Shown piece after piece: positions 1 to 11,928 of a DNA stretch of 64,000 nt. This DNA is from Pyrus communis (lineage: Eukaryota > Streptophyta > Magnoliopsida > Rosales > Rosaceae). The stretch spans positions 22,903,572-22,967,571 of the forward strand of contig NC_084807.1 of the NCBI RefSeq assembly GCF_963583255.1, given 5' to 3'. A program made the position numbers and the translations under genes. The notes under the pieces were generated by a model. That model made no database searches. It was not told where the DNA came from and was given only the letters and a program-made list of their open reading frames with translations. Each line of letters starts with the position of its first letter. Position 1 is the stretch's first letter.

Positions 1-707
1 ATTCAGCCACTTGTAACTTTGTACAAAGAGCTTATATCACCTTGCATGCAATTGTTTTAAACCATTAGATTTTTAGGTGGACACTTGGAGCTTAAAAACA
101 GTTGCTCGCCTGAGGACGATTATAATTAAAGAAGCGTTTTCTTTTGAATTTAAATATGAAGTGATCCAAGCAAGGACATTTTTTATTTAAGACCAATCAC
201 AGAGCAGGGAAACCACATTAAATACTCTCTCCAGGCTCCAATGCAAACTCAAAACGTAAACACACACACACACTACGAATAACCATTTTCAGCACTCGTG
301 CTCTGTTCGTTGCTAACAGCTAAGAGAATGTAGCAAAGCTAAAAACACCCCAAGCAAAATCTACAATGTGTATGATTTTGAACTAGCTAAAGCCAAAACC
401 TTATACCCACTAAACGAGAATTCAGCTTAATTATCTATCTTTTAAGCCATAAAACTCACTAATAAGTTGCCTTTTACTCACAAAAAACAGTTTTTTTTTT
501 CTCTTCTTTTCTTTCCTAGTGATTTTCTCAGCAATCAAACAGAGTTCAAATCTCGAATTCATGCAAAATCCACCAATTAAAACAAAAATCATACACACAA
601 CCAGGAAGACCTAGATTCCAGAGCATAAACCGGCATTTCAAAGATCCAAATATCTCCTAGCAAAATCACAAACCAAACAGAAAAAAAGCAAGAGAATTTC
701 CACTCAC
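1..707 (-). other. Intron 1 (5' part) of the ARM-repeat-like gene
   Basis: No exon-like open frame, tRNA or transposon terminus is evident here. The segment follows the GT donor at 706-707 and is AT-rich, with a short (CA)n run near 262-275. It is best read as intron sequence whose acceptor lies outside the window. Confidence 0.5.
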
Positions 708-953
708 CCGAAGAATTCGAGAAGCTTCGGAGAGGAGCACAGTGGAGGAAGTGGTTCCATGGTGGGAGGTAGCCGCGGCGGAGGAGGACAGGCAGTCGGC
801 CACAGCTCGGCGCAGCGGCTCCGGCGGCTTCTTGAGCGACGAAGATCTCAACCTGGAGATTCCTCCTCCTCCTCCTCCACCACCTGCACCTCCGCCCAAC
901 TGAAGCCTCGAAGTCCCGGGGCTCCGAACCGGACTGTTGTAGCCGGAAGACAT
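708..953 (-). CDS. N-terminal exon of a conserved plant ARM-repeat-like protein (partial)
   Basis: This is the first coding exon of a gene running off the left edge. The ATG is at 951-953 and opens MSSGYNSPVRSPGTS. A glycine run follows, then SLKKPPEPLRRAVADCL and a stretch ending in EASRILR. The exon stops at a good GT donor (GTGAGT reading leftward from 707), and the next exon is not visible in bases 1-700, so the intron exceeds 0.7 kb. An in-frame GTG further upstream also keeps the frame open, but the ATG context and conserved MSSGYNSP start are preferred. The sequence resembles the N-terminus of a large, uncharacterised plant ARM-repeat superfamily protein. I recall that family from memory and cannot assign a function. 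GA-rich tracts at about 1152-1162 and 1399-1418 lie upstream. Confidence 0.6.
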
Positions 954-1624
954 CGGGTGCTCGGGTCGGGTCGCCACCCGAATCTCTCAGAATTTCACTT
1001 CGCACGGCGGAAGAAAAACTTGGTCCTCTTGCTCTGTGGAGAGCTCCACTCTTACATTTGAGCAAAATCTAAAAAAAATAATAAAAACAATAAAACTGTT
1101 CGTTTTCTTTTTCGTTTGTGTTGTGCTCCAAATGTAAACCAAGTGCGCCAGAGAGAGAGAGATTGGGAAAATTGTTATGTATTTATTTATTTATTTATTT
1201 TTGAATTACGGATTAAATAATTAAATATTATTTTTTTGGTAGATTCTTAAATATCGGTGTAATGCGGTGATTAGCTGGAGGAATGGCGTAGTTTTATGAG
1301 GCGTGATTAGCTGGCATGCGCTAGAATTTGTCCCTTTTTCTTCCAGAAAAAAATAATAAATAAATAAAAGATATTTGGGAATAAAAAGGGGTATGAGTGG
1401 AGAGAGAGAGAGAGAGAGGGGGTGAGATTTTCTTCAGGATTTGTGTTTTATTTTATTTTCAAGTTTTTGTTTTGGTTTTTCTGTTAAATTTGATTTCCCG
1501 CTCTCATCATGAATTCTTTTGGACAAAGTATTGAGTATGTAAGCAAATGGTAGTGTGGAAAATGCAGTAAATGCATCCGTTGGAGGAAATAAATTGTGAC
1601 ACTAGCGTTGGTCTGGCACAGTTT

Positions 1625-1925
1625 TGGAAAGACTAAACACGTTTTCAGACAACCAAAAGTCTGTTGTGGCCACGTTTAGAAGGCTATATACGTTTTTTTC
1701 ACAATCGAAAACTCTTCTGGAATTCTTTGGAAGGTTATGCACGTTTTCACACAACCATGGCATTCTTTGTACAGCTAATGCGCCTTTTGACAACATAAAG
1801 CTTTCTTAGGCAACGTTTAAAAAGACGTACACGTTTTCACATAACCAAGAGCCTTCGTAGAAATCTTTACAAGGTTAGACACGTTTTTACACACCCAAGA
1901 GCCTTTCTAGCAATATTTAGTGCGA
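1625..1925. repeat. ~50-bp degenerate minisatellite, block A
   Basis: A motif built around cacgttttcacacaacca recurs with near-50-bp spacing: acgttt cores lie near 1639, 1690, 1741, 1831 and 1881, with a decayed one near 1786. Between cores the spacer repeatedly reads like aaggttat and cattctttg. The same array appears in the same orientation beyond the isomerase gene at about 3880-4125. I see no coding capacity. Confidence 0.75.
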
Positions 1926-2381
1926 TTATCCACATCAATCAATGCTAAAATAACTAAAAAATTGTTTAGCAGTACCTTATAGCATTAAGTTATTTTGTCT
2001 AGGGAAAATGATTAAAAGGAGTTACAAGGCTATGAAATATCAAATGGGGATTCCGCTTACTCAAGGGGGTGGATGACGATATGGAATAAATGACCCTAAC
2101 CATCCCATGTACCATTCTACTTATGAGTACAAGTAATTCCTACAAAACTTGATCACGAACAAATTTCAGACTTTTTAGAAAAGCCTACTAGTTAACTAGT
2201 TAATTTATGGTTTGATTTTTCACCTTTGGGTTAACTAAATGGAAGGAAATATTTTGAATTATAACCTTTTTTAGAAATAATTTTTTACTTATAACATTGA
2301 AAATATGTTTTGACCTAAAAGAAATTAGATCCCCTACAAATACAAGAATAAAATTCTTTTTTGGGAGGTGGTCAACATATA

Positions 2382-2911
2382 TGCACTGGTTTGGTGCTGA
2401 TGTGCTTTTATAAAAAGTGAGTATAAAAAAAAAGTTAAGCTCAAAAAGGTATTTGGTAAAAATTTAAAAACAGCTTATTTTCACAGTTTTGGATGAAAAA
2501 AAAAACTGAAAATGTGAAGCGGCAAAAATGAGCTTTGAAAAAAAACTGAAAATGTGAAGTAGCATAAATGTTGGACTATGATTTCTTGTTAAATGTTGGA
2601 TTATAAGTTTAAGATAAAATTTATAAATATTTTTCTTTTAAAAATAAAGTATATTTAGTAATTCACCTTTATTTGTTAAGAAAATTAAATTAATGACACA
2701 TCTAGTATTATACCCTTTTTGGTCATTTCACACAGTCACAACTGTTTTGGATAAAAGTTTACCAAATACTATAATACTGCTTTTTTTTCTTTCCCAAAAG
2801 TACTTTTACAAAAAAGTTTACTAAACACTCTGCTGCTTTATTTCACATCTTCTTATTCTCATAACACAGCAGAATCAGATTTTTTTCGAAGCACAGCAAT
2901 ATCAAATCAGC
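2382..2911. mobile_element. Harbinger/Tourist-like MITE
   Basis: The left end (ctggtttggtgctgatgtgc) and the reverse complement of the right end (gggctgatttgatattgctg) form imperfect terminal inverted repeats. The interior carries typical motifs such as gtttaccaaa and tttcacagttttggatg. Related copies are at 12415-12625 and 24412-24738. The GGGCTGGTTTGGTA-type terminus resembles PIF/Harbinger-derived MITEs. No protein is encoded, so the element is non-autonomous. Confidence 0.65.
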
Positions 2912-3022
2912 CCATAGTACGACGAGAAGAAGTAGCAACAGCACGTTGGGCCAAGATTTATTGAATCCAACCTAAAATAACCATTGGGCCAAAAAGCCCA
3001 CATGCCTGTCCGACCCATAAAC

Positions 3023-3739
3023 CTACAGCCGGGATCTACTGCCAGCATTATTCGCGCGGATCTCATCGAGAACATCAGACAACAAGTCCTTGCGAATCTG
3101 AGCGTACACGTGTCCGTTCCATTTCCGCGCGACCAACTCCTCCCCAAGTATAACCGCGGCCTCAACGGTTTCCTCGGCGCTATCGTGCGCCGAGTCGATA
3201 ATCCCCTTCGCCACAGCCACGTCGGCTTTCACCCTATCGGCTCTGAGCAACAAGTCGCGCCGAGCCGCCGGCGACCCGACCTTGCTCTCGATAAGTGCCA
3301 AGAACCAACGCGGCAGAAGGAGCTCGATGTCGAGCTCGCTCATGTAGATGAAGCCGCGGTCCCGCCTCATGAGGAGGTAGTCGTGGCTGAGAGCGAGGAT
3401 GAAGCCGGCGGCGGAGGCGTGGCCGGAGACGGCGGCGATGGTGGGCATCGGGAGGGAGATGAGGTCGGCAACGAGGGACTGGAGCTTGGAGTCCATGAGC
3501 TCCAAGCGGGATTGAGAGGACTGGGCCCAGGAGAGATCGTAGCCGTTGGAGAAGAATTTGCCATGTGCGGTGGTGATTAGGGCCGAGGGCGATGATGACG
3601 TGGCGGTGGTGGTGACGGCGGCTCGGATTTGGTTGAGAGCGGATCGGATTGAGTCGATGAGAGTGGGGTTGAGCCTGTGCTCGCCCGGGCCTGTTAGCGT
3701 TAGGATGAAGATGTTGCCTTTCCTCTCTAACGTGCACAT
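3023..3739 (-). CDS. Peroxisomal delta3,delta2-enoyl-CoA isomerase (crotonase fold)
   Basis: An intronless 238-aa gene. It belongs to the enoyl-CoA hydratase/isomerase superfamily, and its closest match from memory is the plant peroxisomal ECI1/ECI2 (IBR10) group, which shifts double bonds during beta-oxidation of unsaturated fatty acids. Visible family signs are GKFFSNGYDLSWA (CoA/oxyanion region, about residues 60-72), AAVSGHASAAGF (second oxyanion-hole glycines) and YMSELDIELLLP, carrying the acidic residues of the isomerase site. The C-terminus is SRL, a canonical PTS1 peroxisomal targeting tripeptide, and the length matches the family (~240 aa). The ATG at 3737-3739 gives MCTLERKGNIFILTLTG, the usual start of this family. 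Plant ECI genes are normally intronless, so this need not be a retrocopy. Confidence 0.92.
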   Translation of the reverse strand: MCTLERKGNIFILTLTGPGEHRLNPTLIDSIRSALNQIRAAVTTTATSSSPSALITTAHGKFFSNGYDLSWAQSSQSRLELMDSKLQSLVADLISLPMPTIAAVSGHASAAGFILALSHDYLLMRRDRGFIYMSELDIELLLPRWFLALIESKVGSPAARRDLLLRADRVKADVAVAKGIIDSAHDSAEETVEAAVILGEELVARKWNGHVYAQIRKDLLSDVLDEIRANNAGSRSRL

Positions 3740-3879
3740 CTCTCTTTCTCTAGAAAATCTCCTCTCACTCTCTTGTAGGGTTTGAAGTTTCGGATTTGGC
3801 CAAGGTCGAAGAAATATAAAGCTGCGGGCTAGAGCATAGAATGGTCGATTGAAGCCGGCATTTTTCTGGAACGACTATG

Positions 3880-4125
3880 ACAATCAAACGCTTGTTGTGG
3901 CCACGTTTAGAAGGCTATCTACGTTTTTTCACTATCGAAAACTCTTAAGTAAATCATTTGGAAGGTTATGCACGTTTTCAGACAACCATGGTATTATTTG
4001 GACAGCTTACGTGCTTTCAGGCAATAAAAAGCTTTTTACGGCAACGTTTCAAAGGATGTACACGTTTTCACACAACCAACGATTTTTAAGTTCTTATAAA
4101 GTTTCATTTTCGCACGACAGGTGTG
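3880..4125. repeat. ~50-bp degenerate minisatellite, block B
   Basis: A second block of the array seen at 1625-1925, in the same orientation. It shares gtggccacgtttagaaggct, tcgaaaactctt and ggaaggttatgcacgttttc with block A, again at ~50-bp spacing (cores near 3921, 3972 and 4062). It starts about 140 bp beyond the isomerase start codon, so it lies close to that gene's promoter. Confidence 0.75.
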
Positions 4126-4319
4126 TCATTATGACAGTATTTCAAGCTAATTTTGCATTTTCATATAAAAACTAAAGATATAACAGTGAGTGATTCGGTT
4201 TGAAATATCACCACGATGAAGGTATCATTGAAAGCCCGGTATATCCCCTACTGACACCCAATTTAGAGTCCAAAAGAAAGACATCAAATCCATTTAAAGG
4301 TCGTGCATTTTATACATGA

Positions 4320-5990
4320 TTTTATACATGTTCCACCACAATTGTTGCAGATGACAATCGATACGCACTCTCGGCTGATATGACCTAGCATCCCACAAGT
4401 ACGGCACATGATGTCACGGAAAGGGCCTCTGATGTCTGGTGTTAGGCTTGACTTAGCGCAATGGCAGGCTACGTGGCCTGATATGTTGCTAGTGTGGCGA
4501 ACAGGTTCTTTGGGGCAGTCACGAGCAAGGTGACTGGGTTTCCGACGGTTGTTGCAGGCTTTCTCATCTGTGCAATCGACTGCAATATGACCCGGCCTGT
4601 AGCAATTGTTGCAGAGCCTTGCATCGCGGGATGACCTTTATTACCGCACATATGGCAGACTGGACCACTGGAACATTGGTTTGCAAGATGTCCAGGCTCC
4701 TTGCAGTTCCAACACGTAGTTGTTGAGTTGTATTCAACAGCAATGTGGCTGATAAAACATATAGCATTTGAATATTAAAAACACTTTCACCGGAGAAAAT
4801 CAGGATTTGCGGTCCTCCATTCAACCTGTTTTCTATAGCTCTAAACCTTAAACGGAAAGTCTGCAGTTGTTGCAGATAGTCATATTCGGGCAATATCTTG
4901 CAAAATGCCCTGGCCGTTTACATTTATTGCAGAGATTATCTTGCCCCAAAAAATAACTGAATAATCATTTTGACATGAAATTGAAGGTGAAGCAGCAAAA
5001 GACTATATCAGTTTTGAATCTTTGATAAACATATGGAGTCCAAATACCACGAAGTTTGGTAGCGATATACATGATTAGCTATCGAATTATTATCAAAAAG
5101 GACGACTCAGCCAGTGAAAATTAAAGTCAACTTGAACATTTTAAACAAAATTTCTTTGAGTATTCAAATGTCACACAGTAAACACTGGATAGATCCTGAG
5201 GAGAGTTGATGAAAATCCAGGTAAAATGCAGTACTTATTTTTTCAAATTCAATCGCATCCTGCCTCGTAAATTTGCTAACTCTAACATATTGTGATGGCA
5301 GCCCTATATCTCCATTTCGATTTCTTGTCTAGCAAGTCATCTGCCTCGGTAACTGTATGGATACTTTTATAATTTAACACGTCAAACACTCTGCATGCTA
5401 AAATCATGAACATCCGGTGTACTTCCAGAAAAAATAAAATAACAGATGATAGAAAAAACAAAAAAACTTTACCCAAGCTCATACCAACACAAGGGATGGC
5501 TGCAGAAATTCATCTCAAGTTGCTTTACGAGTACCATAAGAGCGAGAAAAGACAAAAGCAAATTGAGCATGCTGGAAACAAAGGTTAGAACGTTCGATGA
5601 GGTACCTATAACTGCGAAGTTCCCTGGGATATGGAGCATCACGGTAAGATGCGCTCTCTCTGGTATCTCTTGGCTCGTTCTGGGCTTCGACTTGTACTCA
5701 GACTCATGTTGGAGACCACCAAGCAAAACCTTCAACGAAATATCTTTATGAGAGAAAAGAACCGATACAAGAACCAGCAACCGAGAGCTGCAACCTGCCT
5801 GCCAGAAGAACCAGCGATCGACTTAATTCCTGAAAATTCAATGCCAGAGCGATTTCCTCAAAACTCAACCGCAAAGATATACAATAGACATGGATGTTTA
5901 TATGCGTAAGGGAAAGAGTGATCACCTAGTTCGTGTGAGGTAAACGTTGAGATGCAAAAGAAGAAGAAGACGAAGAGGAAAACCTAAATT
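4320..5990 (-). pseudogene. Zinc-knuckle (CCHC) GIS2/CNBP-like pseudogene
   Basis: On the minus strand this locus carries remains of a multi-CCHC zinc-knuckle protein similar to plant GIS2-like (CNBP family) nucleic-acid-binding proteins. The first coding part (about 5590-5720) has SPERAKRYQRER, then after a frame change SYRDAPYPRE-like sequence. A knuckle CNKCKRPGHFARYC lies near 4870-4925. Then come CWNCKEPGHLANQC and CHMCGNKGHP (about 4640-4715), which runs into a frameshift or small deletion. After that are CNNCYRPGHIAVDC, a knuckle that lost its second cysteine (CNNRRKPSHLARDC), one that lost several ligands, and CRTCGMLGHISREC. The last knuckle is interrupted and reads into missense. 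The frameshifts, in-frame stops and lost zinc ligands indicate a decayed gene. Intron remnants separate the blocks. Confidence 0.75.
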
Positions 5991-6806
5991 GTAGAATTTG
6001 GGGATTTGAAAGCAGAGAGAGCAGAGCTTATTTATTGCTTCATCTCACGACGAGGATGATCATAATTTGTACAACGACGCAGTTTACCGCCCAGGCGTAT
6101 ATTTGGCCGAACTAAGGCTGCGTTTGGCTTTGTGTTTGCAAATTGCCACTTCTCCAAAAAGCCAATAAGCTTTCTCTTTTGATTTTTTAATAAGCAATGG
6201 CCAGCGAGTTAAAGGATAACATGGCAGACATTTCACATTCGAAGTTTTTTTCTTTTTCACCACATTCAAGTGATGGTAACGTTACCACCTTATTTATCAC
6301 CATTGAATGAATCTAAATTTTGAGATATGTGGAATGAAGAGACGCAAATCTTGAAATCTAAAAACTTCGCAGATATGCTGCTGAACGTAACCACCATGCA
6401 GCCGAAATAACACTTTCAGATGAACATATTTATATATATACACCTGGTTACTACGACAATAATTATTTCAGATGAACACATACCGTGTTACTACGAAAAG
6501 CAGAGTACATTATAAGCACTTCAAGATGAAAATACAACATACAGAGAACATACATGTTCGAAATTTTAAGAAAACACAAGTTACACAGTAAGGACGGCAA
6601 CCCTTGTGGCAAAAGCTAAAATATAGTTCGGCAGTCTCACAGTAGTGCGCCTGAGTACATGACCGCGAACTTCCTCCTAAAATAGTCAGTAGTGATTCTA
6701 CACTCCTCGAGTGCAGATAACTATAACTATTTGGACGGAACTGCTGTACAGCGCACTTACAAGATGGAAAGAGTGCGATCCTCGAAAGGGGAGTGAATGT
6801 AACAGC
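5991..6806. other. Intergenic region with ACR 3' untranslated sequence
   Basis: No credible gene is visible. The right part, next to the stop codon at 6807, should contain the 3' UTR of the ACT-domain gene. The left part carries the likely leader of the zinc-knuckle pseudogene, with AAGAAGAAGACGAAGAGG-type purine-rich sequence near 5955-5985. Confidence 0.4.
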
Positions 6807-9516
6807 TCACCAGCCCATGAGGGTTCTTCTAACTCTCTCTACAATATTACTTCTATTTTGTTTGCTTGCCAACGGAAATTCACGACTATCATCCAAAAGA
6901 AATCGGTAGATTTCCCACTGGCAAACTGAAGTTGAATGCCTTACAATTTCAGCCTGCATGCCAACAATGAAATAATGAGAGAAAGCGAAAGGGCATGCCA
7001 CAAAAAGATAGGAAACTCACATCAAATTCTTACCGCAAAAATAGATGCTCCCAATTGCTTCAGTGCTAGAGTAACATCATAGAATACAAGGGGCCTCCCC
7101 TTTCCAGATAACTCAACTGGATTAGCAACTAAGAGTTCAGTTTCCGGGCCCCTGTTGGCAACGATCACTCGCAGTGGGTGAACCATCTCCTCCTTTAAAC
7201 GAGCACACAATGCAACCTGAACTTCAGGATCAACAATCTTTTTTCCATTTGTCTGCTGAATAAATAGGTCCAAATTTCGGAAGCCTTTCACAGGTGACGA
7301 GAATCTACCATAGGCAATCTAAATGAGAAACAACAGAGACTTGCATCATTAAACTGCTAATTGCAATATAAATCAGTATTTTAAGTAGTGAAACACAAAA
7401 GTCATATCCAATGGGAGTTATGAACACTAAAAAGGAAAACCGAAGATTCTTTTTATTACATACCTACAGGTGCAGGTACCAAACATGGTACTCCGGAAAT
7501 ATATATATATGAAAGTGCCTGTCTGACTGAAATCTGTCCTGGTATATTGAGGCAGCCCAAATTTTCAGACAACAGAATTTAAAGACATCTTGAAAAAGTA
7601 CCTGAATATTGCAGTCCTTGGAAGTCCTCATAATGTCATAAAAGAGGCCCTTCCGGTCAACACACTGTATTTGCAGCACCGTATGAACAGGGCTCAATGA
7701 ATTATCCACTGTAATACTGGTCTTTTTCACCGTTCTCATATTTCGGGTGAGAGCTTTTGGATAAGCCTCCTCCTCCTTCAGCTGATAGCTAAACAATTCG
7801 TCAGCAAGGGCTGGTGGAAGAGAAGAATTCCCCTGCAGGCTTTCATACTCAGGCCCAGGCAACTTAAGCTCACAGGTGATGCAATACTCTCCTAAAGCAG
7901 CCATCAGATGCTCACATATGTCGTCTCTCCTCTGTTTTGTGTGTAATAACTCCCTAAAAGTATATGGTACCAAATAAGGGTGGTTGACACTGTATAACCA
8001 ACACTTAAGAGCAATTACTACTTCACATTATGTACTTTCTGAAAGTGGTCTTATGATGTGAATGCCGGGGAACATATTAAACTCAAATGAATCTCCCCAA
8101 GTTTGGTAAGAATGATATCCAAAATCCAAAGAACAAACTGAAGAAATGCAAACAGTGACAACCCAAAATACACGTGCAGTTCTCCCAGTTAAGAGCATCT
8201 CCAACCGAGACGTCAGATGCCATAGTGGACGAAAAGCGGCAACCTTTGGCAGAAAACTACTCCCACCGATCAGCAAAAGCTGATGTGGATTAAGAGAGGA
8301 AGATTGCGCCGGCAAATTTGACGCCAAAAAGAAAAGGGACAACATTTCATTGTTTTGGATTGTTTACTTGGGCATTAGTGCACTTTCCCTTGCTAGCATC
8401 AGGTGGAGTATGGAGTTATGTAATATCCAAATTGCCACATAAGCCATCAAATTCAAACTTAACGTTATTTGATCAACAATACAACAGGATCAGACACTTC
8501 GTCCAACACATTGCCAAACGAATTCATCTAGATCCCTTTTACACTAAGGGAAAAACTCAAAAGGGTCATAAACCAACAGGAAGAAATTGGCAGCTTTTTC
8601 CGATGTCTCTGAGAATAATTAGCAATCCAGACAACCATTCAACAGCGATCGCTGACGCCTAAATCTCATGCATACTTTGATAGCACTAAAAGTGGATATT
8701 TCACAATTATTATATCTAAAATTAATAACTACAACACCGATACGCAATTTTCAAAAGGCATGCGAAAAACTCACAAGCAATCTGTGATGAAGAAGAGATC
8801 CAAAACCCTGCCATCCGGGGTCGGCATCACTTTCACTCTCTGAATCAAAATTTCAAGCTCACATAGCACTTTGGTAACATCTACATTTACACAAAAAGCA
8901 ACAATAACTTATTCATTATTCAACCACACAAACAAAACAAACAATAACCGAAAATAAAAGCGAAAACCCAATAAAAATTAACGAAAAAGCTGAGATTTTA
9001 ACCGTGGAGTGAGCCTCTCTGGTTGTGGCACCAAAACTTCAACAGATAGACCGGAGAGGGCGTGGGGACGTTGGAGATTTGATTGACGTAAAACGAGAAG
9101 AAGCACGACGACGGGCACGCAGAGGAGAGCCGATCCTTCAAGCTCTCCCAATCGACCCTCAGGGATTGGTGGTGGGGGACGACCCACAACACTATATAGC
9201 ACCACCTTCCATCCGTCGAGAAATCTGCAACAAAAAACACCCAAAAATTCTCAGAATCTCAAAAACCCAGGTGCCAAATTGAGAATCTCAAAAACCCAGG
9301 TGCCAAATTGAGAATCTCAAAAACCCAGGTGCCAGAATCTGAAACTGGAGATTTGAAATCACCTGCTTTCGTAATGGAAAGGCCGAACTGGAGGATGATT
9401 CTGCAGAGGTCGCAGCCGAGGCCGGCCTTGTCGGGGCAGTTGAGGGTGAGGACGGAGGGCTCGTCGGGAGTCTTCCCCGGCTGGATCACGACGACGTCGT
9501 CGCAGGGAATGCCCAT
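6807..9516 (-). CDS. ACR9: ACT-domain repeat protein, ACR9/ACR10 type
   Basis: A six-exon gene reconstructed from GT-AG junctions: 9363-9516, 9003-9224, 8775-8880, 7602-7953, 7034-7318 and 6807-6953. They join in frame to 1266 nt, a 421-aa protein close to the ~410 aa of Arabidopsis ACR9/ACR10. It starts MGIPCDDVVVIQPGK and ends RRTLMGW. Four ACT-like regulatory modules are visible: PSVLTLNCPDKAGLGCDLC (about 20-85), VYLLKFWCHNQRGSLHDVT (about 115-170), TVLQIQCVDRKGLFYDI (about 255-315) and a C-terminal one around VFYDVTLALKQLGASIFA (about 340-400). There is no catalytic domain. The family is thought to sense amino acids or related metabolites; the ligand is unknown. Intron 1 carries a 29-bp triplicate repeat. 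The choice between ACR9 and ACR10 is uncertain. Confidence 0.9.
9254..9340. repeat. 29-bp unit, three tandem copies, in ACR intron 1
   Basis: Three head-to-tail copies of a 29-bp unit start at 9254, 9283 and 9312 and are nearly identical. They lie between exon 2 and exon 1 of the ACT-domain gene, about 20 bp from the exon-1 donor side. Near-identity suggests a recent expansion. Confidence 0.9.
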
Positions 9517-11411
9517 GGCTGATTCCGTGTTTTTACGAATCTGGGAGATGGCATAGGAGAGGTTGTGGCGGCCCGGCCGACTTTGGTGGGATTACACAGG
9601 GGTTAAACATTGAACTCTCGACAGAGATGGGGCGGCTGTTGTCGGATTAGTTGTTTGGACTTACCTAATGATTGCGCCACGTCACAAGTATTTAGCGGTC
9701 ACAGAGCAGCCGCGGCCCACGTAACAACATTTATGGTTTTTACCCTTTTTGGGATGATAAATTTGCATAAATGGCAACTGATTTTTCAATTTTGTCCACT
9801 TAGCTCCGAAATTAAAAGGAAATTGCAACTAAGGACGCGAACTTCAAACTGCAATTTGGCATTTAAGTCCACTTGGATCCACATCCATCAAGTAGTGGCA
9901 TGCGACGATAATGCATTACCTTTTCAAGGCCATTTTATATATTTGACGAGTCTTAAAAAAGTCCCATGAGCTTCTATGTCAACGCCTATGAAGCATTAAT
10001 GCATAGTCCTTTTTAAGGAACATTGATTTAAGAAATATGAACTCAAAAGAACACCGATTCAAAGGAATACCAACCAAAGGAACACAGCCCAAAAGGTCTC
10101 GGCATAACAGATTTGGAAGAATGGTCGTGAGTGTTTTGGGAGCACATGGCCTCCAGATGTGTTATCAACAACAAGGCTGAGCACTTCCCCGTAAAGTACT
10201 TTCCGATTGCTAAAGAGCAAGTCGGTGCACTGATAATTTTATTACACATCCTAAGAACAAAGAGGCAAACCTACTCATACATCAACTCCACATCACGTGG
10301 GGATTAGCTGTGTGAACAAAAGCCTACAAAAGAACATAAAGGCTGACAGAAAGGGTAGCCGGGTATGAATTTGAACCAACCCTAGAGCCAATTAAGGTGC
10401 TCGACCGCATTGTCCTAAGAAAGCATGCAAGTAAACTTGCACGAATGTCACCTCATTGCCATGATTAGCCAAAAGGCAAAGAATGAATAGCAAGTCAAAT
10501 CTATGCATTCAGTGCATCAAATGCAAATGAAATAATAGGTTTGAGTCCAAAGACTAAAGGCTTAAAGAAGAGCCTACACAAGGAGGATGAGTTCCTTCAA
10601 GGGGTGGGAGGAATTAGGAGAGAACATATTTTGTTACGCTAAGCACTATTTATGACCTTATACAATTATACTCAATGCATTCAAGAGACTACAATGAATG
10701 TAACCCTACCTTTTAGGTGAACTACTATATATCCTAGTGTTTATTCTACTAGCAATATTTTTCATCAACAAGAAGAATAAAGAACAATTTCCCAATGACC
10801 CTTAACTTAAAAATTATTTCTATTTTCTCTCCATATATTTTAATTACTAGAATCAAAATTCCTAATCTTCTTTGAATTTCTTTTGCTTCTTGAATTTTAT
10901 TTGTACTTACCTCTTAAGTAGACTATAGATAAGCAATGAATGAAAATAACCAATGTAAAAGATGACTTTTTTGGTAATAATAAGCCATTAAAACAATTTG
11001 CAAGCAACCATTTATCACAATAATAAAAAGATATTAAACCTTACGTGATAACATGAATTTAAATCTCATCAATGATTAATTTAATAAAACCTATCATTTA
11101 ACCAAAAAATTAAAATTAAAATAGGCAATTAACACAATTTAAAAGATTAGAGGGCACAAAGTTGAGAGAAGAAAATAAAGAGTTCACATGTCTAATCTGT
11201 ACCGACAAACAGCACTTTCTCATAGAAGCACATGTTAAAAAACAGAAATGATTCAGATCGCGATTGAAAACTACAAGCCACCAACCACGGAGTGCTACTT
11301 GCAAAGTCCAAACAAACAAAGGATACTTTCAATTTCCAAACTTTAGCGACAAATTACAACCCGAATCTGAGATTCGGACCCGTTCGAAACCCGATATCCC
11401 AATTTACAAAA
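9517..11411. other. Intergenic region between ACR and histone H4 genes
   Basis: I find no supported gene. Around 10350-10440 the minus strand has a tRNA-promoter-like stretch (box-B-like GGTTCAAATTC) that could be a SINE remnant. From about 10540 to 10800, sequence with TATATA and a run of short motifs resembles a retrotransposon LTR fragment, but I cannot define both ends. The interval adjoining 11411 should contain the histone 3' UTR. Confidence 0.35.
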
Positions 11412-11732
<321 letters not shown>

Positions 11733-11808
11733 TTAAGGTGTCGTTTCGGAAGATAGATTTTGGTGAGAGTGGAAAGATTGTGGTGGGTTGCGATTAATGG
11801 GGAAAGTG

Positions 11809-11817
11809 TATTTATAG
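11809..11817 (-). promoter_or_regulatory. TATA box of histone H4
   Basis: The reverse complement reads CTATAAATA, 86 bp or more upstream of the H4 start codon. The spacing suits a short CT/CA-rich leader. Confidence 0.8.
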
Positions 11818-11920
11818 CGGGGGGCGGGTGAGGAGGTCGATCCGGGGCTTTGGGTTTGGGTGATTTTGAGACGTTGATGAACTGAAGATCGACGGTGGGA
11901 GTTGATTGGGTTATGAGTGA

Positions 11921-11928
11921 CGCGGATC
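11921..11928 (-). promoter_or_regulatory. Plant histone octamer motif
   Basis: CGCGGATC (GATCCGCG on the gene strand, followed by TCA) is the conserved OCT element of plant core-histone promoters, which drives replication-linked expression. It lies about 105 bp upstream of the TATA box. Confidence 0.85.

Noticed and set aside
954..977. Longer N-terminus for the ARM-repeat-like protein from position 977
   Set aside because: The codon at 975-977 is GTG, not ATG; the ATG at 951-953 matches the conserved MSSGYNSP start.
2984..3580. Long plus-strand open frame opposite the isomerase
   Set aside because: It is the antisense shadow of the enoyl-CoA isomerase gene in GC-rich sequence, with no conserved motifs of its own.
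10350..10440. tRNA-like stretch on the minus strand
   Set aside because: Box-B-like sequence only; no cloverleaf. At most a decayed SINE.
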